Positions 8,680-16,514 of a stretch of 64,000 nucleotides of DNA are shown one piece after another. Numbering within the stretch: the stretch's first letter is position 1; each line of letters starts with the position of its first letter. The notes under the pieces are model-generated. The model had not been told where the DNA came from. It saw only the letters and a list, made by a program, of their open reading frames with translations, and made no database searches. A program made the position numbers and the translations under genes. The DNA is from UBA4717 sp045580165 (GTDB lineage Bacteria; Bacillota; Clostridia; Oscillospirales; CAG-272): NCBI GenBank assembly GCA_045580165.1, contig JAZNNG010000028.1, positions 11,264 to 75,263 of the forward strand, read 5' to 3'.

Positions 8680-9090
8680 GTGGAAAGATACCCCATTACA
8701 GAAAAAGATAAAGAACTTATAGAAATTGGCTTGCAAGTTTTAGCCAAAAATTTTGATGACGGTGTATATAACCACACTGTTGGGTGTGCGGTTTTGTGTA
8801 AGAACGGAAATATCTATAAAGGTGTAAATTGTGACGGCATCCACGGTTCTTGTGCCGAATACATTACAATCGGAATTGCAATTTCAAATGGGGAACGAGA
8901 ATTTGATACAATCGTTGCAGTTCATGAGAAGCATCTTAACTATGTTATTCCTCCCTGCGGAAATTGCAGACAAATGTTGTTTGAGTATTGTCCCGATATA
9001 AAAGTAATTGTCAATGATGAAAATGGAAAACTTATCAAGGTTACTGCAAGAGATTTACTGCCGTTTGCTTGGGAACCTGTAATTTGCTAA
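8680..9090 (+). CDS. Cytidine deaminase-like zinc enzyme
   Basis: A 136-residue protein with the two zinc motifs of the cytidine deaminase superfamily: CAE (in GSCAEYITIG, Cys ligand plus catalytic Glu) and PCGNCRQ (two Cys ligands). The three-Cys arrangement and length fit homotetrameric cytidine deaminases and the related blasticidin-S deaminases; the exact substrate is not decidable. Start chosen as GTG 8680, 7 nt after GGGAGG (8667-8672), rather than the ATG at 8647, which overlaps the MazG-like gene. It probably shares a transcript with that gene and ends at a strong terminator. Confidence 0.8.
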   Translation: MERYPITEKDKELIEIGLQVLAKNFDDGVYNHTVGCAVLCKNGNIYKGVNCDGIHGSCAEYITIGIAISNGEREFDTIVAVHEKHLNYVIPPCGNCRQMLFEYCPDIKVIVNDENGKLIKVTARDLLPFAWEPVIC

Positions 9091-9110
9091 ATTCCAATTT
9101 GTTGAATAGA
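9090..9110 (+). repeat. 21-nt post-stop repeat, copy 1
   Basis: The segment ATTCCAATTTGTYGAAYAGA directly follows the deaminase stop codon and recurs with two C/T differences at 63655-63675, again directly after a stop codon and again 3-4 nt before a terminator stem. Confidence 0.6.
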
Positions 9111-9112
9111 AC

Positions 9113-9146
9113 AAATCACCCGACAGATTTTCTGTCGGGTGATTTT
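9113..9146 (+). terminator. Intrinsic terminator after the deaminase-like gene
   Basis: A perfect 15-bp stem (9113-9127 with 9131-9145) with a TTT loop, ending in T residues. Its A-rich left flank also lets it work on the opposite strand. Confidence 0.88.
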
Positions 9147-9198
9147 ATACTTTTGTTTCTGTAGTGGAGACCACCCACAAAGTGTCCGTATTATCTAT

Positions 9199-9222
9199 GT
9201 AGGTGAGGCTATCAGCCTCCCG
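9199..9222 (+). repeat. REP-like hairpin repeat, copy 4 (diverged)
   Basis: GTAG foot (9199-9202) followed by GTGAGGCT-ATC-AGCCTCCC. The 24-nt length and foot match copies 1-3, but the inner stem has changed from GG/CC to CT/AG on both arms, preserving pairing apart from one T-C mismatch near the base. Confidence 0.78.
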
Positions 9223-9244
9223 TTTATGGTTGGTATAAATTTGG

Positions 9245-9268
9245 CGGGAGGCTGGTAGCCTCCCCTAC
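9245..9268 (-). repeat. REP-like hairpin repeat, copy 5 (diverged, inverted)
   Basis: On the minus strand: GTAG, then GGGAGGCT-ACC-AGCCTCCC, a perfect 8-bp stem. With copy 4 it forms an inverted pair 22 nt apart, the arrangement called BIME in REP systems, in the spacer between two convergent genes. Confidence 0.8.
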
Positions 9269-9288
9269 TACGGGCAAAAAGCGTAATT

Positions 9289-10014
9289 TCACCCCGATAA
9301 CATCTCCTTCAGCCTTGCTAAAATTTTCTTCTCCTCACGTGACACCTTCACCTGCGTAATGCCAAGCCGCTTTGCACATTCCTGCTGTGTCAGATTCAGA
9401 AAATATCGCAGATAAACTATCTTTCTCCACTCGGGAGAAAGCTCGGACAGAGCGTTCGTGAGCGCGATCTTTTCGGTCAGCGCGAGTATGGTGTCGTTAC
9501 TGTCTGATATAGTCGCTTCAAGGGTAAGACCCGTGTCTCCCACACACTCCGAAAGCGAGCTTACGGGGGTGGTGGAATCGAGCGCAAAAACCACCTCGTC
9601 GCGCTCTATTCCCGACAGCTCACACAGCTTGTCCACCGACGGCTCAAAGCCGTTTTCGGCAACGAATTCCTCCCTGATACGCAATATTTTCGCGCCGAGC
9701 TGCTTGGTCTTTCTGCCGACCCTTATCATACCGTCATCGCGCAGATAACGGCGTATTTCGCCTATTATAAGCGGAACGGCGTAGGTTGAAAAAACGGTTC
9801 CGTAAGAGGAATCAAAGCTTTTTATCGCTTTGAGCATACCGAGCGTGCCTATCTGCACGAGGTCTTCAAATTCCACGCCGCGCCCCGTGAACCTGAACGC
9901 GATGCTCCGCACGAGCCCGAGATTGTTTTCAATAAGGGCTTCGAGCGCGTTTTTATCCCCATCACGCGCAAGCGTGAGAAGCTCGGAGTTGCTTGAGAAT
10001 CGCTCGTCAGACAT
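9289..10014 (-). CDS. sigF: Sporulation RNA polymerase sigma factor F
   Basis: A 241-residue sigma-70 family factor for forespore transcription. Region 2 is clear (NLGLVRSIAFRFTGRGVEFEDLVQIGTLGMLKAI...FSTYAVPLIIGEIRRYLRD), and region 4 ends with the helix-turn-helix NLTQQECAKRLGITQVKVSREE. Its position after spoIIAA and spoIIAB identifies it as sigma-F rather than sigma-G. The ATG overlaps the end of spoIIAB by 8 nt, so the two are translationally coupled, as expected for a sigma factor and its inhibitor. Confidence 0.96.
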   Translation of the reverse strand: MSDERFSSNSELLTLARDGDKNALEALIENNLGLVRSIAFRFTGRGVEFEDLVQIGTLGMLKAIKSFDSSYGTVFSTYAVPLIIGEIRRYLRDDGMIRVGRKTKQLGAKILRIREEFVAENGFEPSVDKLCELSGIERDEVVFALDSTTPVSSLSECVGDTGLTLEATISDSNDTILALTEKIALTNALSELSPEWRKIVYLRYFLNLTQQECAKRLGITQVKVSREEKKILARLKEMLSG

Positions 10015-10456
10015 TTTGTGTATCCTTCTTGAAGCGGAAATTCATAGTGACGGTAGTACCGACGCCAAGCCTTGACGTAACAGTAAATTTGTCGGACAGA
10101 TTTTCCATAATTGGAAAGCCCATACCGCTGCGCTCTCCTGCCGCGTCGGTGGTGTAAAGAGGCTGACGCGCCTCGTCGACGTTTTCAATGCCGCATCCGC
10201 GGTCACGCACGGTTACCTGGATCGAGTTGTCGTCAAATGCTTTCAGTGTTATGTATATCTTGCCCGTGTTGGCACGGTATGCGTGTACCACGCAGTTGGT
10301 GACCGCCTCGGAAACGGTACATTTTATATCTGCTATCTCCTCAACCGTTGGGTTGAAGGCGGCGGCAAATGCGGCGCAGATGTAGCGCGCGAGTCCCTCG
10401 TTCTCGCTTTTTGAATCCAAAATTATTCTTACCTCGTTGATTTTATTCTTCTTCAT
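10007..10456 (-). CDS. spoIIAB: Anti-sigma-F factor and SpoIIAA kinase
   Basis: A 149-residue GHKL-fold serine kinase that binds sigma-F in the predivisional cell and phosphorylates SpoIIAA. The N box (TVSEAVTNCVVHAY) and G1/G2 boxes (VRDRGCGIENV, GERSGMGFPIMENL) are present. The start ATG at 10456 has AAGGAGG 6 nt upstream. Middle gene of the three-gene sigma-F operon. Confidence 0.96.
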   Translation of the reverse strand: MKKNKINEVRIILDSKSENEGLARYICAAFAAAFNPTVEEIADIKCTVSEAVTNCVVHAYRANTGKIYITLKAFDDNSIQVTVRDRGCGIENVDEARQPLYTTDAAGERSGMGFPIMENLSDKFTVTSRLGVGTTVTMNFRFKKDTQNV

Positions 10457-10468
10457 TTCTAACCTCCT

Positions 10469-10822
10469 TCAGCTGTTCGTGCGTGTTTTTCCTTCGGTTC
10501 TTTTTTCAATTCGTATGAGTCTTTCCGCGCCTGCAAGGTTGATTATTTTCATAACCTGCGCGGAGGGGGAATAAAGCTTGAAGTCTACTCCAAGCTCGCG
10601 GCAGAGAGTAAACCTGCCGAGAATGAGTCCGAGCCCTGAGCTATCCATAAACGTGATACCCGACATATCCGCCATAAAGCATTTTGGTCTGTCGGCGTAT
10701 ATTCTCTCGTCCATGGCTTCTCTGAGTCCCTTTGCTCTGTGATGGTCGATCTCGCCGTCGATTTTGGCAATGACGGTGTCGCCCTTGATCTCAAAGCTTA
10801 CGTTTGCTTCGTCGTATTTCAT
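10469..10822 (-). CDS. spoIIAA: Anti-anti-sigma-F factor
   Basis: A 117-residue STAS-domain protein whose phosphorylation state decides sigma-F release. The phosphorylatable serine lies in the typical TFMDSSGLGLILGR loop. Start at 10822 is supported by AAGGACGG about 8 nt upstream; an upstream in-frame start at 10852 lacks such a site. First gene of the operon. I looked for a sigma-H promoter upstream (consensus AGGAWWT plus GAAT) and did not find a convincing one; a TATAAT on the minus strand at 10853-10858 lacks a good -35. Confidence 0.95.
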   Translation of the reverse strand: MKYDEANVSFEIKGDTVIAKIDGEIDHHRAKGLREAMDERIYADRPKCFMADMSGITFMDSSGLGLILGRFTLCRELGVDFKLYSPSAQVMKIINLAGAERLIRIEKRTEGKTRTNS

Positions 10823-10915
10823 AAAATTACCGTCCTTATGATGTTTTTCCAAATTATAGTCCGTGACTCGCGAAAATATTGTCGCAAAAGGGAAACTCGA
10901 ATAATTATCAAAAAA

Positions 10916-10944
10916 TTTACTTCAAGTCGCAAATATGTTAAAAT
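10916..10944 (+). promoter_or_regulatory. Candidate sigma-A promoter for htpG
   Basis: TTTACT (10916-10921), 17-nt spacer, TAAAAT (10939-10944), about 55 nt upstream of htpG. No CIRCE-type inverted repeat is visible here. Confidence 0.45.
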
Positions 10945-11001
10945 ATATGGGGTAATATTAGTCTGTTAAACTCTTTTGACAACCTGCAAGGAGATGTGAA
11001 A

Positions 11002-12855
11002 ATGGCAGACAACAGTAAAATAAAGGGCGGAATAAGCGTAGAGACCTCGCATATTTTCCCCGTGATAAAAAAATGGCTCTATTCAGAAAAAGAGATATTT
11101 TTAAGAGAGATCGTGTCAAACGCCTGCGACGCGGCAACTAAAATGAAAAGACTTTACTCGCTCGGTGAGGTAAAGGACGGAAACGACTCAGGCTACCGAG
11201 TGGACGTTATTCTCGACAAGACCGAAAAGACCCTCACGGTAAGAGATAACGGTATAGGTATGACCGCCGAGGAGGTCGAAAAATATATATGTCAGATAGC
11301 ACTTTCGGGCGCACTTGACTTTATTCAAAAGTACGAGGGAGAATCCGAGGCGGGAAACGGCATAATCGGTCACTTCGGACTCGGATTTTATTCCGCGTTT
11401 ATGGTGAGTGACACCGTTGAAGTCATCACGAAATCCTACACCGACGCGCCCGCAGTAAAATGGGTATGCAATGAGTCGGGCGAGTACGAAATGAGCGAGT
11501 ATGACGGCAGAGCAGAGCGCGGAACGGATATAATTATGCACCTCAATTCCGAGGGTGAGGAATACCTTAACGCGTACAAGCTCAAGGAGGTCCTCTCCAA
11601 GTATTGCTCGTTTATGCCGATCGAGATATACTTCACCGACACCGAGGAGAACGTTGAGGAAGGCAAGGAAGAAGCACCCATTAACGACACGACTCCTCTG
11701 TGGCTCAAAAATCCGTCCGAATGCACGAAGGACGAGTATATCGAATTCTACCGCAAGGTGTTTAACGATTACAGGGAGCCCCTATTCTATATACATCTCA
11801 ACGTCGATTATCCCCTTAATTTCAAGGGAATACTGTACTTCCCGAAGCTTACTCACGAATACGACAGCCTCGAGGGACAGGTAAAGCTTTACTATAATCA
11901 GGTCTACGTTGCGGATAATATCAAGGAGGTCATCCCCGAATTTCTTCTTATGCTCAAGGGCGTTCTTGACTGCCCCGAGCTTCCGCTTAACGTGTCGAGA
12001 AGCTATCTCCAGAACAGCGGCTACGTCGGCAAAATTTCGACTCACATAGTAAAGAAGGTCGCAGACAAGATAAACTCGATGTTCAACACCGAGAGGGAAG
12101 AGTATGAAAAGCTCTGGAGAGAGATAAAGACCTTCGTTGAATACGGAGCTATGCGTGACCGTAAATTTTTTGATAGAGTTGTTCCGTCTGTTATATGGGA
12201 AAAGACCGCGGGCGGATACGTCACGCTTGACGAATATCTTGAGGCTGCAAAGGAAAAGCACGAAAATACGGTCTACTATGCAAGCGACAAGGTGTCGCAG
12301 GCGCAGTATATATCAATGTTTGAAACGCAGGGTATTGACGTTGTACTGCTCGACAGTATCATAGATACGCAGTTCGTGTCGCTTGTTGAAGCTGAGAAAA
12401 AAATAAAGTTTGTACGTATCGACTCGGACGTTGCCGCAGCTCTCAAGGGAGAGGGAGAGGCCTCCGATATGCCCGAAATAGCCGAGCTTTTCAAGGCGGT
12501 CAGCGCAAACGAAAAGCTTGAGGTAAGGTTTGAAAGCCTCAAGGACGTGTCCATTCCCGTTATGATAAACGTCTCCGAGGAGACCAGACGAATGAACGAT
12601 ATGATGAGAATGTACAGACTCTCCGCAGGAGATGCTTCAATGCCCGATATGCCCGACGATATGACCCTTGTTGTAAACGCATCCAACAGTCTTGTGGCAA
12701 GACTCAAGACGCTCGTCGCTGATGGCGAAAAGGATAAGGCAGAGAGTATCGCGCGTCAGATGTATTCGCTCGCGCTCCTGTCTCAAAGACCTCTTACAGC
12801 AGACGAGCTTAAGAGCTTCCTTGCACAGAGCTACGCGGTATTGGAGAAGCTTTGA
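11002..12855 (+). CDS. htpG: Hsp90-family chaperone HtpG
   Basis: A 617-residue molecular chaperone, the usual length for bacterial Hsp90. The GHKL ATPase pocket is seen in LREIVSNACDAATKMK, VRDNGIGM and GHFGLGFYSAFMV; the middle domain has the catalytic-loop region LNVSRSYLQNS. The C-terminal dimerisation domain is complete. ATG 11002 is 8 nt after AAGGAG; a GTG at 10996 is too close. The stop codon shares a base with the next gene's start. Confidence 0.95.
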   Translation: MADNSKIKGGISVETSHIFPVIKKWLYSEKEIFLREIVSNACDAATKMKRLYSLGEVKDGNDSGYRVDVILDKTEKTLTVRDNGIGMTAEEVEKYICQIALSGALDFIQKYEGESEAGNGIIGHFGLGFYSAFMVSDTVEVITKSYTDAPAVKWVCNESGEYEMSEYDGRAERGTDIIMHLNSEGEEYLNAYKLKEVLSKYCSFMPIEIYFTDTEENVEEGKEEAPINDTTPLWLKNPSECTKDEYIEFYRKVFNDYREPLFYIHLNVDYPLNFKGILYFPKLTHEYDSLEGQVKLYYNQVYVADNIKEVIPEFLLMLKGVLDCPELPLNVSRSYLQNSGYVGKISTHIVKKVADKINSMFNTEREEYEKLWREIKTFVEYGAMRDRKFFDRVVPSVIWEKTAGGYVTLDEYLEAAKEKHENTVYYASDKVSQAQYISMFETQGIDVVLLDSIIDTQFVSLVEAEKKIKFVRIDSDVAAALKGEGEASDMPEIAELFKAVSANEKLEVRFESLKDVSIPVMINVSEETRRMNDMMRMYRLSAGDASMPDMPDDMTLVVNASNSLVARLKTLVADGEKDKAESIARQMYSLALLSQRPLTADELKSFLAQSYAVLEKL

Positions 12856-13808
12856 TGAGTGGAATTGATACCGATGTACTTGAAAATATGTCCGACAATC
12901 TGAAGCTTAACTCCTCTAAGCTTTCAAAGCATCTTGAAATGCGAATGGGAATTATCGACTCGTTTGTCGATAACGCGGGCTTTGACAAGACCGCAGACGT
13001 TGCGGAGGGGGTTGAGCTTTTAAGACTGACAAAGCCGTCAATGGCGGCTTATGCGGGAATAAGCGTTCCCGCGGATATGAGCGATTTTTACAAGGCATGC
13101 GCCGAGGTCTACTCGACCGCAACGGGGTTTGCCGACAGAGTCATTCTGTGTAAAATGATGGCAAGGTCGCTTGGAGACGGACGTGCTGAGGTCGCCTCGT
13201 ACAAGCTGCTTGAGCCCGAGCGCGACACGGCCCACGACTTTGATTTCAGTATAAGAATAGCCTACAGAAAGGCGCACGGCGCGGACGTAGCGTTTGAAAA
13301 ATTCGCGTCGGTCATCCCCGATACCTCCGCAGTCTACCGCGATAGCTTTAATCACGTTTGCGATGCCGTTGCAGTGGGCGACGCGGATATGTGCATACTT
13401 CCGTACGAAAATACCGCAGACGGAAAGTTGTCGGGCTTTTACAGACTTATTGAGAGCTACGAGCTTAAAATCGCCGCATCCTGTATGGTGAAGTCCGATA
13501 ACAGAGACGACGAAACGAGATATCTTCTTCTGTCGCCTACTTTGTCGGGACTCAGTGAGATATCTGGTATTACCGACTTTGAGTTTTCGCTCGTTGACAG
13601 GGACGGCACCGCGCTGACGGGACTTATGGCGGCGGCAAACTTACTCGGAGTTAATATAAAAAGCGTTGACACCTTCAAGACGGATGATTACACGGTCTTT
13701 GACGTGCGTACGTCCGGCGACTGCGAAAGGCTCGACGCGCTGATACTATACTTAAAGCTTGAGGCGGCGGAATTCTCGCCACTCGGACTTTACGCGGCTA
13801 CAGAATAA
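12855..13808 (+). CDS. Prephenate dehydratase-like protein coupled to htpG
   Basis: A 317-residue protein. Residues about 1-115 are helical and unassigned. Residues about 125-240 resemble the two-lobed prephenate dehydratase domain: VCDAVAVGDADMCILPYENTADG corresponds to the VxxGxADxgvlPiENS segment and DETRYLLLSP to the TRF motif that carries the catalytic Thr. A C-terminal ACT-like segment may follow (FEFSLVDRDGTALTGLMAAANLLGVNI). The N-terminal lobe is shortened and the start of a normal domain (AYxGpxGsfs) is degraded, so activity is doubtful. Its ATG overlaps the htpG stop by one base, implying coupled expression. Function unknown. Confidence 0.7.
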   Translation: MSGIDTDVLENMSDNLKLNSSKLSKHLEMRMGIIDSFVDNAGFDKTADVAEGVELLRLTKPSMAAYAGISVPADMSDFYKACAEVYSTATGFADRVILCKMMARSLGDGRAEVASYKLLEPERDTAHDFDFSIRIAYRKAHGADVAFEKFASVIPDTSAVYRDSFNHVCDAVAVGDADMCILPYENTADGKLSGFYRLIESYELKIAASCMVKSDNRDDETRYLLLSPTLSGLSEISGITDFEFSLVDRDGTALTGLMAAANLLGVNIKSVDTFKTDDYTVFDVRTSGDCERLDALILYLKLEAAEFSPLGLYAATE

Positions 13809-13824
13809 AGAATGGAGAACAAAA

Positions 13825-14082
13825 ATGAAGAAGACGATCACTTACAGAACAAAAGGAACCTGCTCGAGAAGCATTACGGTAGTTCTTGATAACGATATTA
13901 TCGAGAGCGTCAGCTTTGAGGGCGGATGCGACGGTAATACGCACGGTATTGAAAACCTCGTTGTCGGAATGAAGGCAGAGGACGTAATAACCAGACTTGA
14001 GGGAATAAGATGCGGCTTCAAGAGCACGTCATGCCCCGACCAGCTTGCCGAGGCGCTAAAGTCTGCAGCAGAAGAGGCGTAA
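13825..14082 (+). CDS. TSCPD domain small protein
   Basis: An 85-residue protein ending in KSTSCPDQLAEAL, the motif that names the TSCPD family; the same fold occurs at the C-terminus of B12-dependent ribonucleotide reductases. Conserved cysteines in GTCSRSI, GGCDGN, IRCGF and SCPD suggest metal binding. Stand-alone members are widespread in Clostridia and uncharacterised. The start at ATG 13825 follows a GGAGAA site. Probably co-transcribed with htpG. Confidence 0.82.
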   Translation: MKKTITYRTKGTCSRSITVVLDNDIIESVSFEGGCDGNTHGIENLVVGMKAEDVITRLEGIRCGFKSTSCPDQLAEALKSAAEEA

Positions 14083-14110
14083 GTTTTATTAAATTTGTCG
14101 GTACATACTC

Positions 14111-14138
14111 TTGCAATTGACGAAATTTGTGATATAAT
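14111..14138 (+). promoter_or_regulatory. Candidate sigma-A promoter for the phosphohexomutase gene
   Basis: TTGCAA (14111-14116), 16-nt spacer, TATAAT (14133-14138), about 45 nt before the TTG start. Confidence 0.55.
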
Positions 14139-14186
14139 ATTAGAGAACCTGAATATCTACTTGAATTTCCCACGGAGGACCCTGAT

Positions 14187-15908
14187 TTGAATTACAGAGA
14201 AAAATATCAGCTTTGGCTTGAGACCGAGGCAACGGACGAGGCTACAAAGGCAGAGCTTCGCGCTATTGAGGATAATGACGACGAGATAAAGTTCCGCTTT
14301 GCGAAGCGCCTTGATTTCGGTACTGCGGGACTTCGCGGTACGATGAAGGCGGGAACCAACGCGATGAACGTCTACACCGTTGCGCAGGCGACACAGGGCT
14401 TTGCAGACCTTATAAGGAGCGAAACGGGTACGGAGCGCCCCGTTGTAATTGCCTACGATTCGAGAAACAACTCCGAGCTTTTTGCAAAGACAACGGCGTC
14501 TGTGTTTGCGGCAAACGGACTCAAGACCTATATTTTCAACGAGCTTCGCCCCACACCCGTTCTTTCCTACGCGGTAAGACGTCTCGGATGTATCGCGGGT
14601 GTTAATATAACCGCGTCGCATAACCCCAAGGAATATAACGGTTATAAGGCGTATTGGGAGGACGGCGCACAGCTTCCCCCCGACCACGCACAGACCGTTT
14701 CCGAATATATCGACAGAACGGATATTTTTGCCGACGTAAAGTACGCGGATTTTGATGCCGAGCTTGAGCGCGGCAATATAATAATGCTTGACGAGAGCTT
14801 TGACGAGGACTATATGTCCGAGGTTACGGCTCAGGCGGTGTATCCGAACGTAGTAAAGAAGGTCGCAGACGAGCTTAAGATAGTGTATTCTCCTCTTTGC
14901 GGAACAGGCTACAGAATCGTACCCGAGGTGCTTAAAAGGGCAGGCTTCAAGCATATTTATACCGTTAATGAGCAGATGAAGCCCGACGGAAATTTCCCGG
15001 GCATCCGTTTCCCCAACCCCGAATTTTCCGAGGTTTTTGAAAAGGGAATAGAGATAGCGAACGACGTCGGAAGTGACGTTATTATCGCAACTGACCCCGA
15101 TGCAGACAGAGTAGGTATAATGATAAGAGGTGCCGACGGCGAGTTCAAGACCATCACCGGTAATCAGGTTGGCGCTTTGCTTATCGAATATATTGCAAGT
15201 GCATACGAGGAAACGGGTACTATGCCCGAAAACCCCTACGTAGTAAAGACCATAGTTACCACCGAGCTTGCGGCAAAGGTCTGCGAGGCTCACGGTATCC
15301 GTATCTTCAACGTCCTCACGGGCTTTAAGTTTATCGGAGAGGTCATCAAGAAGCTTGAGGTAACGGGGCACGATAATTACCTTCTCGGCTTTGAGGAGAG
15401 CTACGGCTACCTTAAAGGAACGTACGCGCGCGACAAGGACGCGGTAGTTGCAACTATGCTTATAAGCGAGATGGCGGCTTACTACCGTGACCGCGGTATG
15501 ACTCTGTCCGATGCACTCGACAAGCTTTACGAGCGTTACGGATATTACCTTGAGAGCACCAAGAATATCACTATGGACGGCTTTGACGCCGCCGAAAAGA
15601 TGCAGAAGCTTATGGACTCGCTCAGAACCACTCCTCCCACCGAAATCGGAGGTCACAAGGTCTGCGAGGTGCGCGACTACCTTAGCGGAGAGGTGAAGAA
15701 GCTCGGTAGCTGCAACGTTGAGCCGACCGGTCTTCCCAAGTCCGACGTGCTTTATTTCGTGCTTGAAAACGGTGACAGAATAGTAATACGTCCCTCTGGT
15801 ACGGAGCCCAAGGTAAAGCTTTATTTCCTCGCGTCGGGAGCGTGCGCAAAATGTACCGCACAAAAGCTTGACACATACAAAAAATGCACCTCCGAGTGGG
15901 GAAAATAA
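14187..15908 (+). CDS. pgcA: Phosphoglucomutase / phosphomannomutase (alpha-phosphohexomutase)
   Basis: A 573-residue enzyme interconverting glucose-1-P and glucose-6-P (or the mannose equivalents). The phosphoserine loop is TASHNPKEYNGYK with Ser144; the metal loop is TDPDADRVG; the sugar-binding loop is GFEESYGYL; the phosphate-binding loop is RPSGTEPKVK. Length matches the PgcA subfamily. The start is TTG at 14187, 8 nt after GGAGG; no ATG in frame fits the conserved N-terminus. It feeds UDP-glucose and wall precursor synthesis. Confidence 0.95.
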   Translation: MNYREKYQLWLETEATDEATKAELRAIEDNDDEIKFRFAKRLDFGTAGLRGTMKAGTNAMNVYTVAQATQGFADLIRSETGTERPVVIAYDSRNNSELFAKTTASVFAANGLKTYIFNELRPTPVLSYAVRRLGCIAGVNITASHNPKEYNGYKAYWEDGAQLPPDHAQTVSEYIDRTDIFADVKYADFDAELERGNIIMLDESFDEDYMSEVTAQAVYPNVVKKVADELKIVYSPLCGTGYRIVPEVLKRAGFKHIYTVNEQMKPDGNFPGIRFPNPEFSEVFEKGIEIANDVGSDVIIATDPDADRVGIMIRGADGEFKTITGNQVGALLIEYIASAYEETGTMPENPYVVKTIVTTELAAKVCEAHGIRIFNVLTGFKFIGEVIKKLEVTGHDNYLLGFEESYGYLKGTYARDKDAVVATMLISEMAAYYRDRGMTLSDALDKLYERYGYYLESTKNITMDGFDAAEKMQKLMDSLRTTPPTEIGGHKVCEVRDYLSGEVKKLGSCNVEPTGLPKSDVLYFVLENGDRIVIRPSGTEPKVKLYFLASGACAKCTAQKLDTYKKCTSEWGK

Positions 15909-15916
15909 AATAATTG

Positions 15917-15943
15917 AAAACGCGGAAGTTGCTTCCGCGTTTT
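15917..15943. terminator. Intrinsic terminator after pgcA
   Basis: A 12-bp stem (15917-15928 with 15932-15943) with a TTG loop and a T run. Confidence 0.85.
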
Positions 15944-15962
15944 TGCAAATACGGAGATAAAA

Positions 15963-16514
15963 ATGAGAAAAGAAGATCTTGTTGAATCCTGCATTTCCTC
16001 AAAGGAAATATTCAAGGGAGTGGTGACTCATCTTTTTGTTGATGAGGTCAGACTTCCGAACGGAGAAACATCAAAAAGAGAATATATAAAGCACAACGGT
16101 GCGGTGGGGGTTCTTCCGATTGATGATGACGGAAACGTCTATCTCGTAGAGCAGTACAGATATCCGTTTTCTGACGTGCTTACAGAAATACCTGCGGGCA
16201 AGCTTGATAAGGTGGGAGAAATTCCGCTTGACGCCGCTATGAGAGAGCTCAGAGAGGAAACAGGATTTACGAGTAAAAAGGTAACGTTTCTCGGTGAGTT
16301 TATAGGAAGCCCTGCCATAATCGGTGAGAAAATATGGCTCTATCTCGCAGAGGAGCTTGAGGCGGGAGAGCAGGATCTTGACGGCGATGAATTTTTGAAC
16401 GTAATAAAAATGCCGCTTGAGGAGCTTGTCGAAAAAATAATGTCGGGAGAAATTGTTGACGGAAAGACGGTATGCGCCGCGCTTAAGGTCAACCTAATGA
16501 AGAATGGCAAATAA
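15963..16514 (+). CDS. NUDIX hydrolase, ADP-ribose pyrophosphatase-like
   Basis: A 183-residue NUDIX enzyme of the NudF/YqkG type that hydrolyses ADP-ribose and related sugar nucleotides. The Nudix box is GKLDKVGE...AMRELREETGF, with one extra residue between the first Gly and the first Glu compared with the GX5EX7REUXEEXGU consensus. The upstream AEIPAGKLD context and the following FIGSPAIIGEKIWLYLA are typical of this subfamily. It overlaps the next gene by 11 nt. Confidence 0.88.
   Translation: MRKEDLVESCISSKEIFKGVVTHLFVDEVRLPNGETSKREYIKHNGAVGVLPIDDDGNVYLVEQYRYPFSDVLTEIPAGKLDKVGEIPLDAAMRELREETGFTSKKVTFLGEFIGSPAIIGEKIWLYLAEELEAGEQDLDGDEFLNVIKMPLEELVEKIMSGEIVDGKTVCAALKVNLMKNGK

Noticed and set aside
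7711..9268. A CRISPR array from the repeated hairpins
   Set aside because: Copies are irregularly spaced, occur in both orientations, lie partly within a gene and have no spacers or cas genes nearby.
10823..10960. Sigma-H promoter for spoIIA
   Set aside because: No convincing AGGAWWT...GAAT pair was found on the minus strand; the sigma-A-like TATAAT lacks a -35.
14157..15863. A 568-residue open frame on the minus strand opposite pgcA
   Set aside because: It mirrors pgcA with Cys/Arg/Tyr/Val-rich composition, no ribosome site and no recognisable domain; strongly biased codons on the coding strand leave the complementary frame open.
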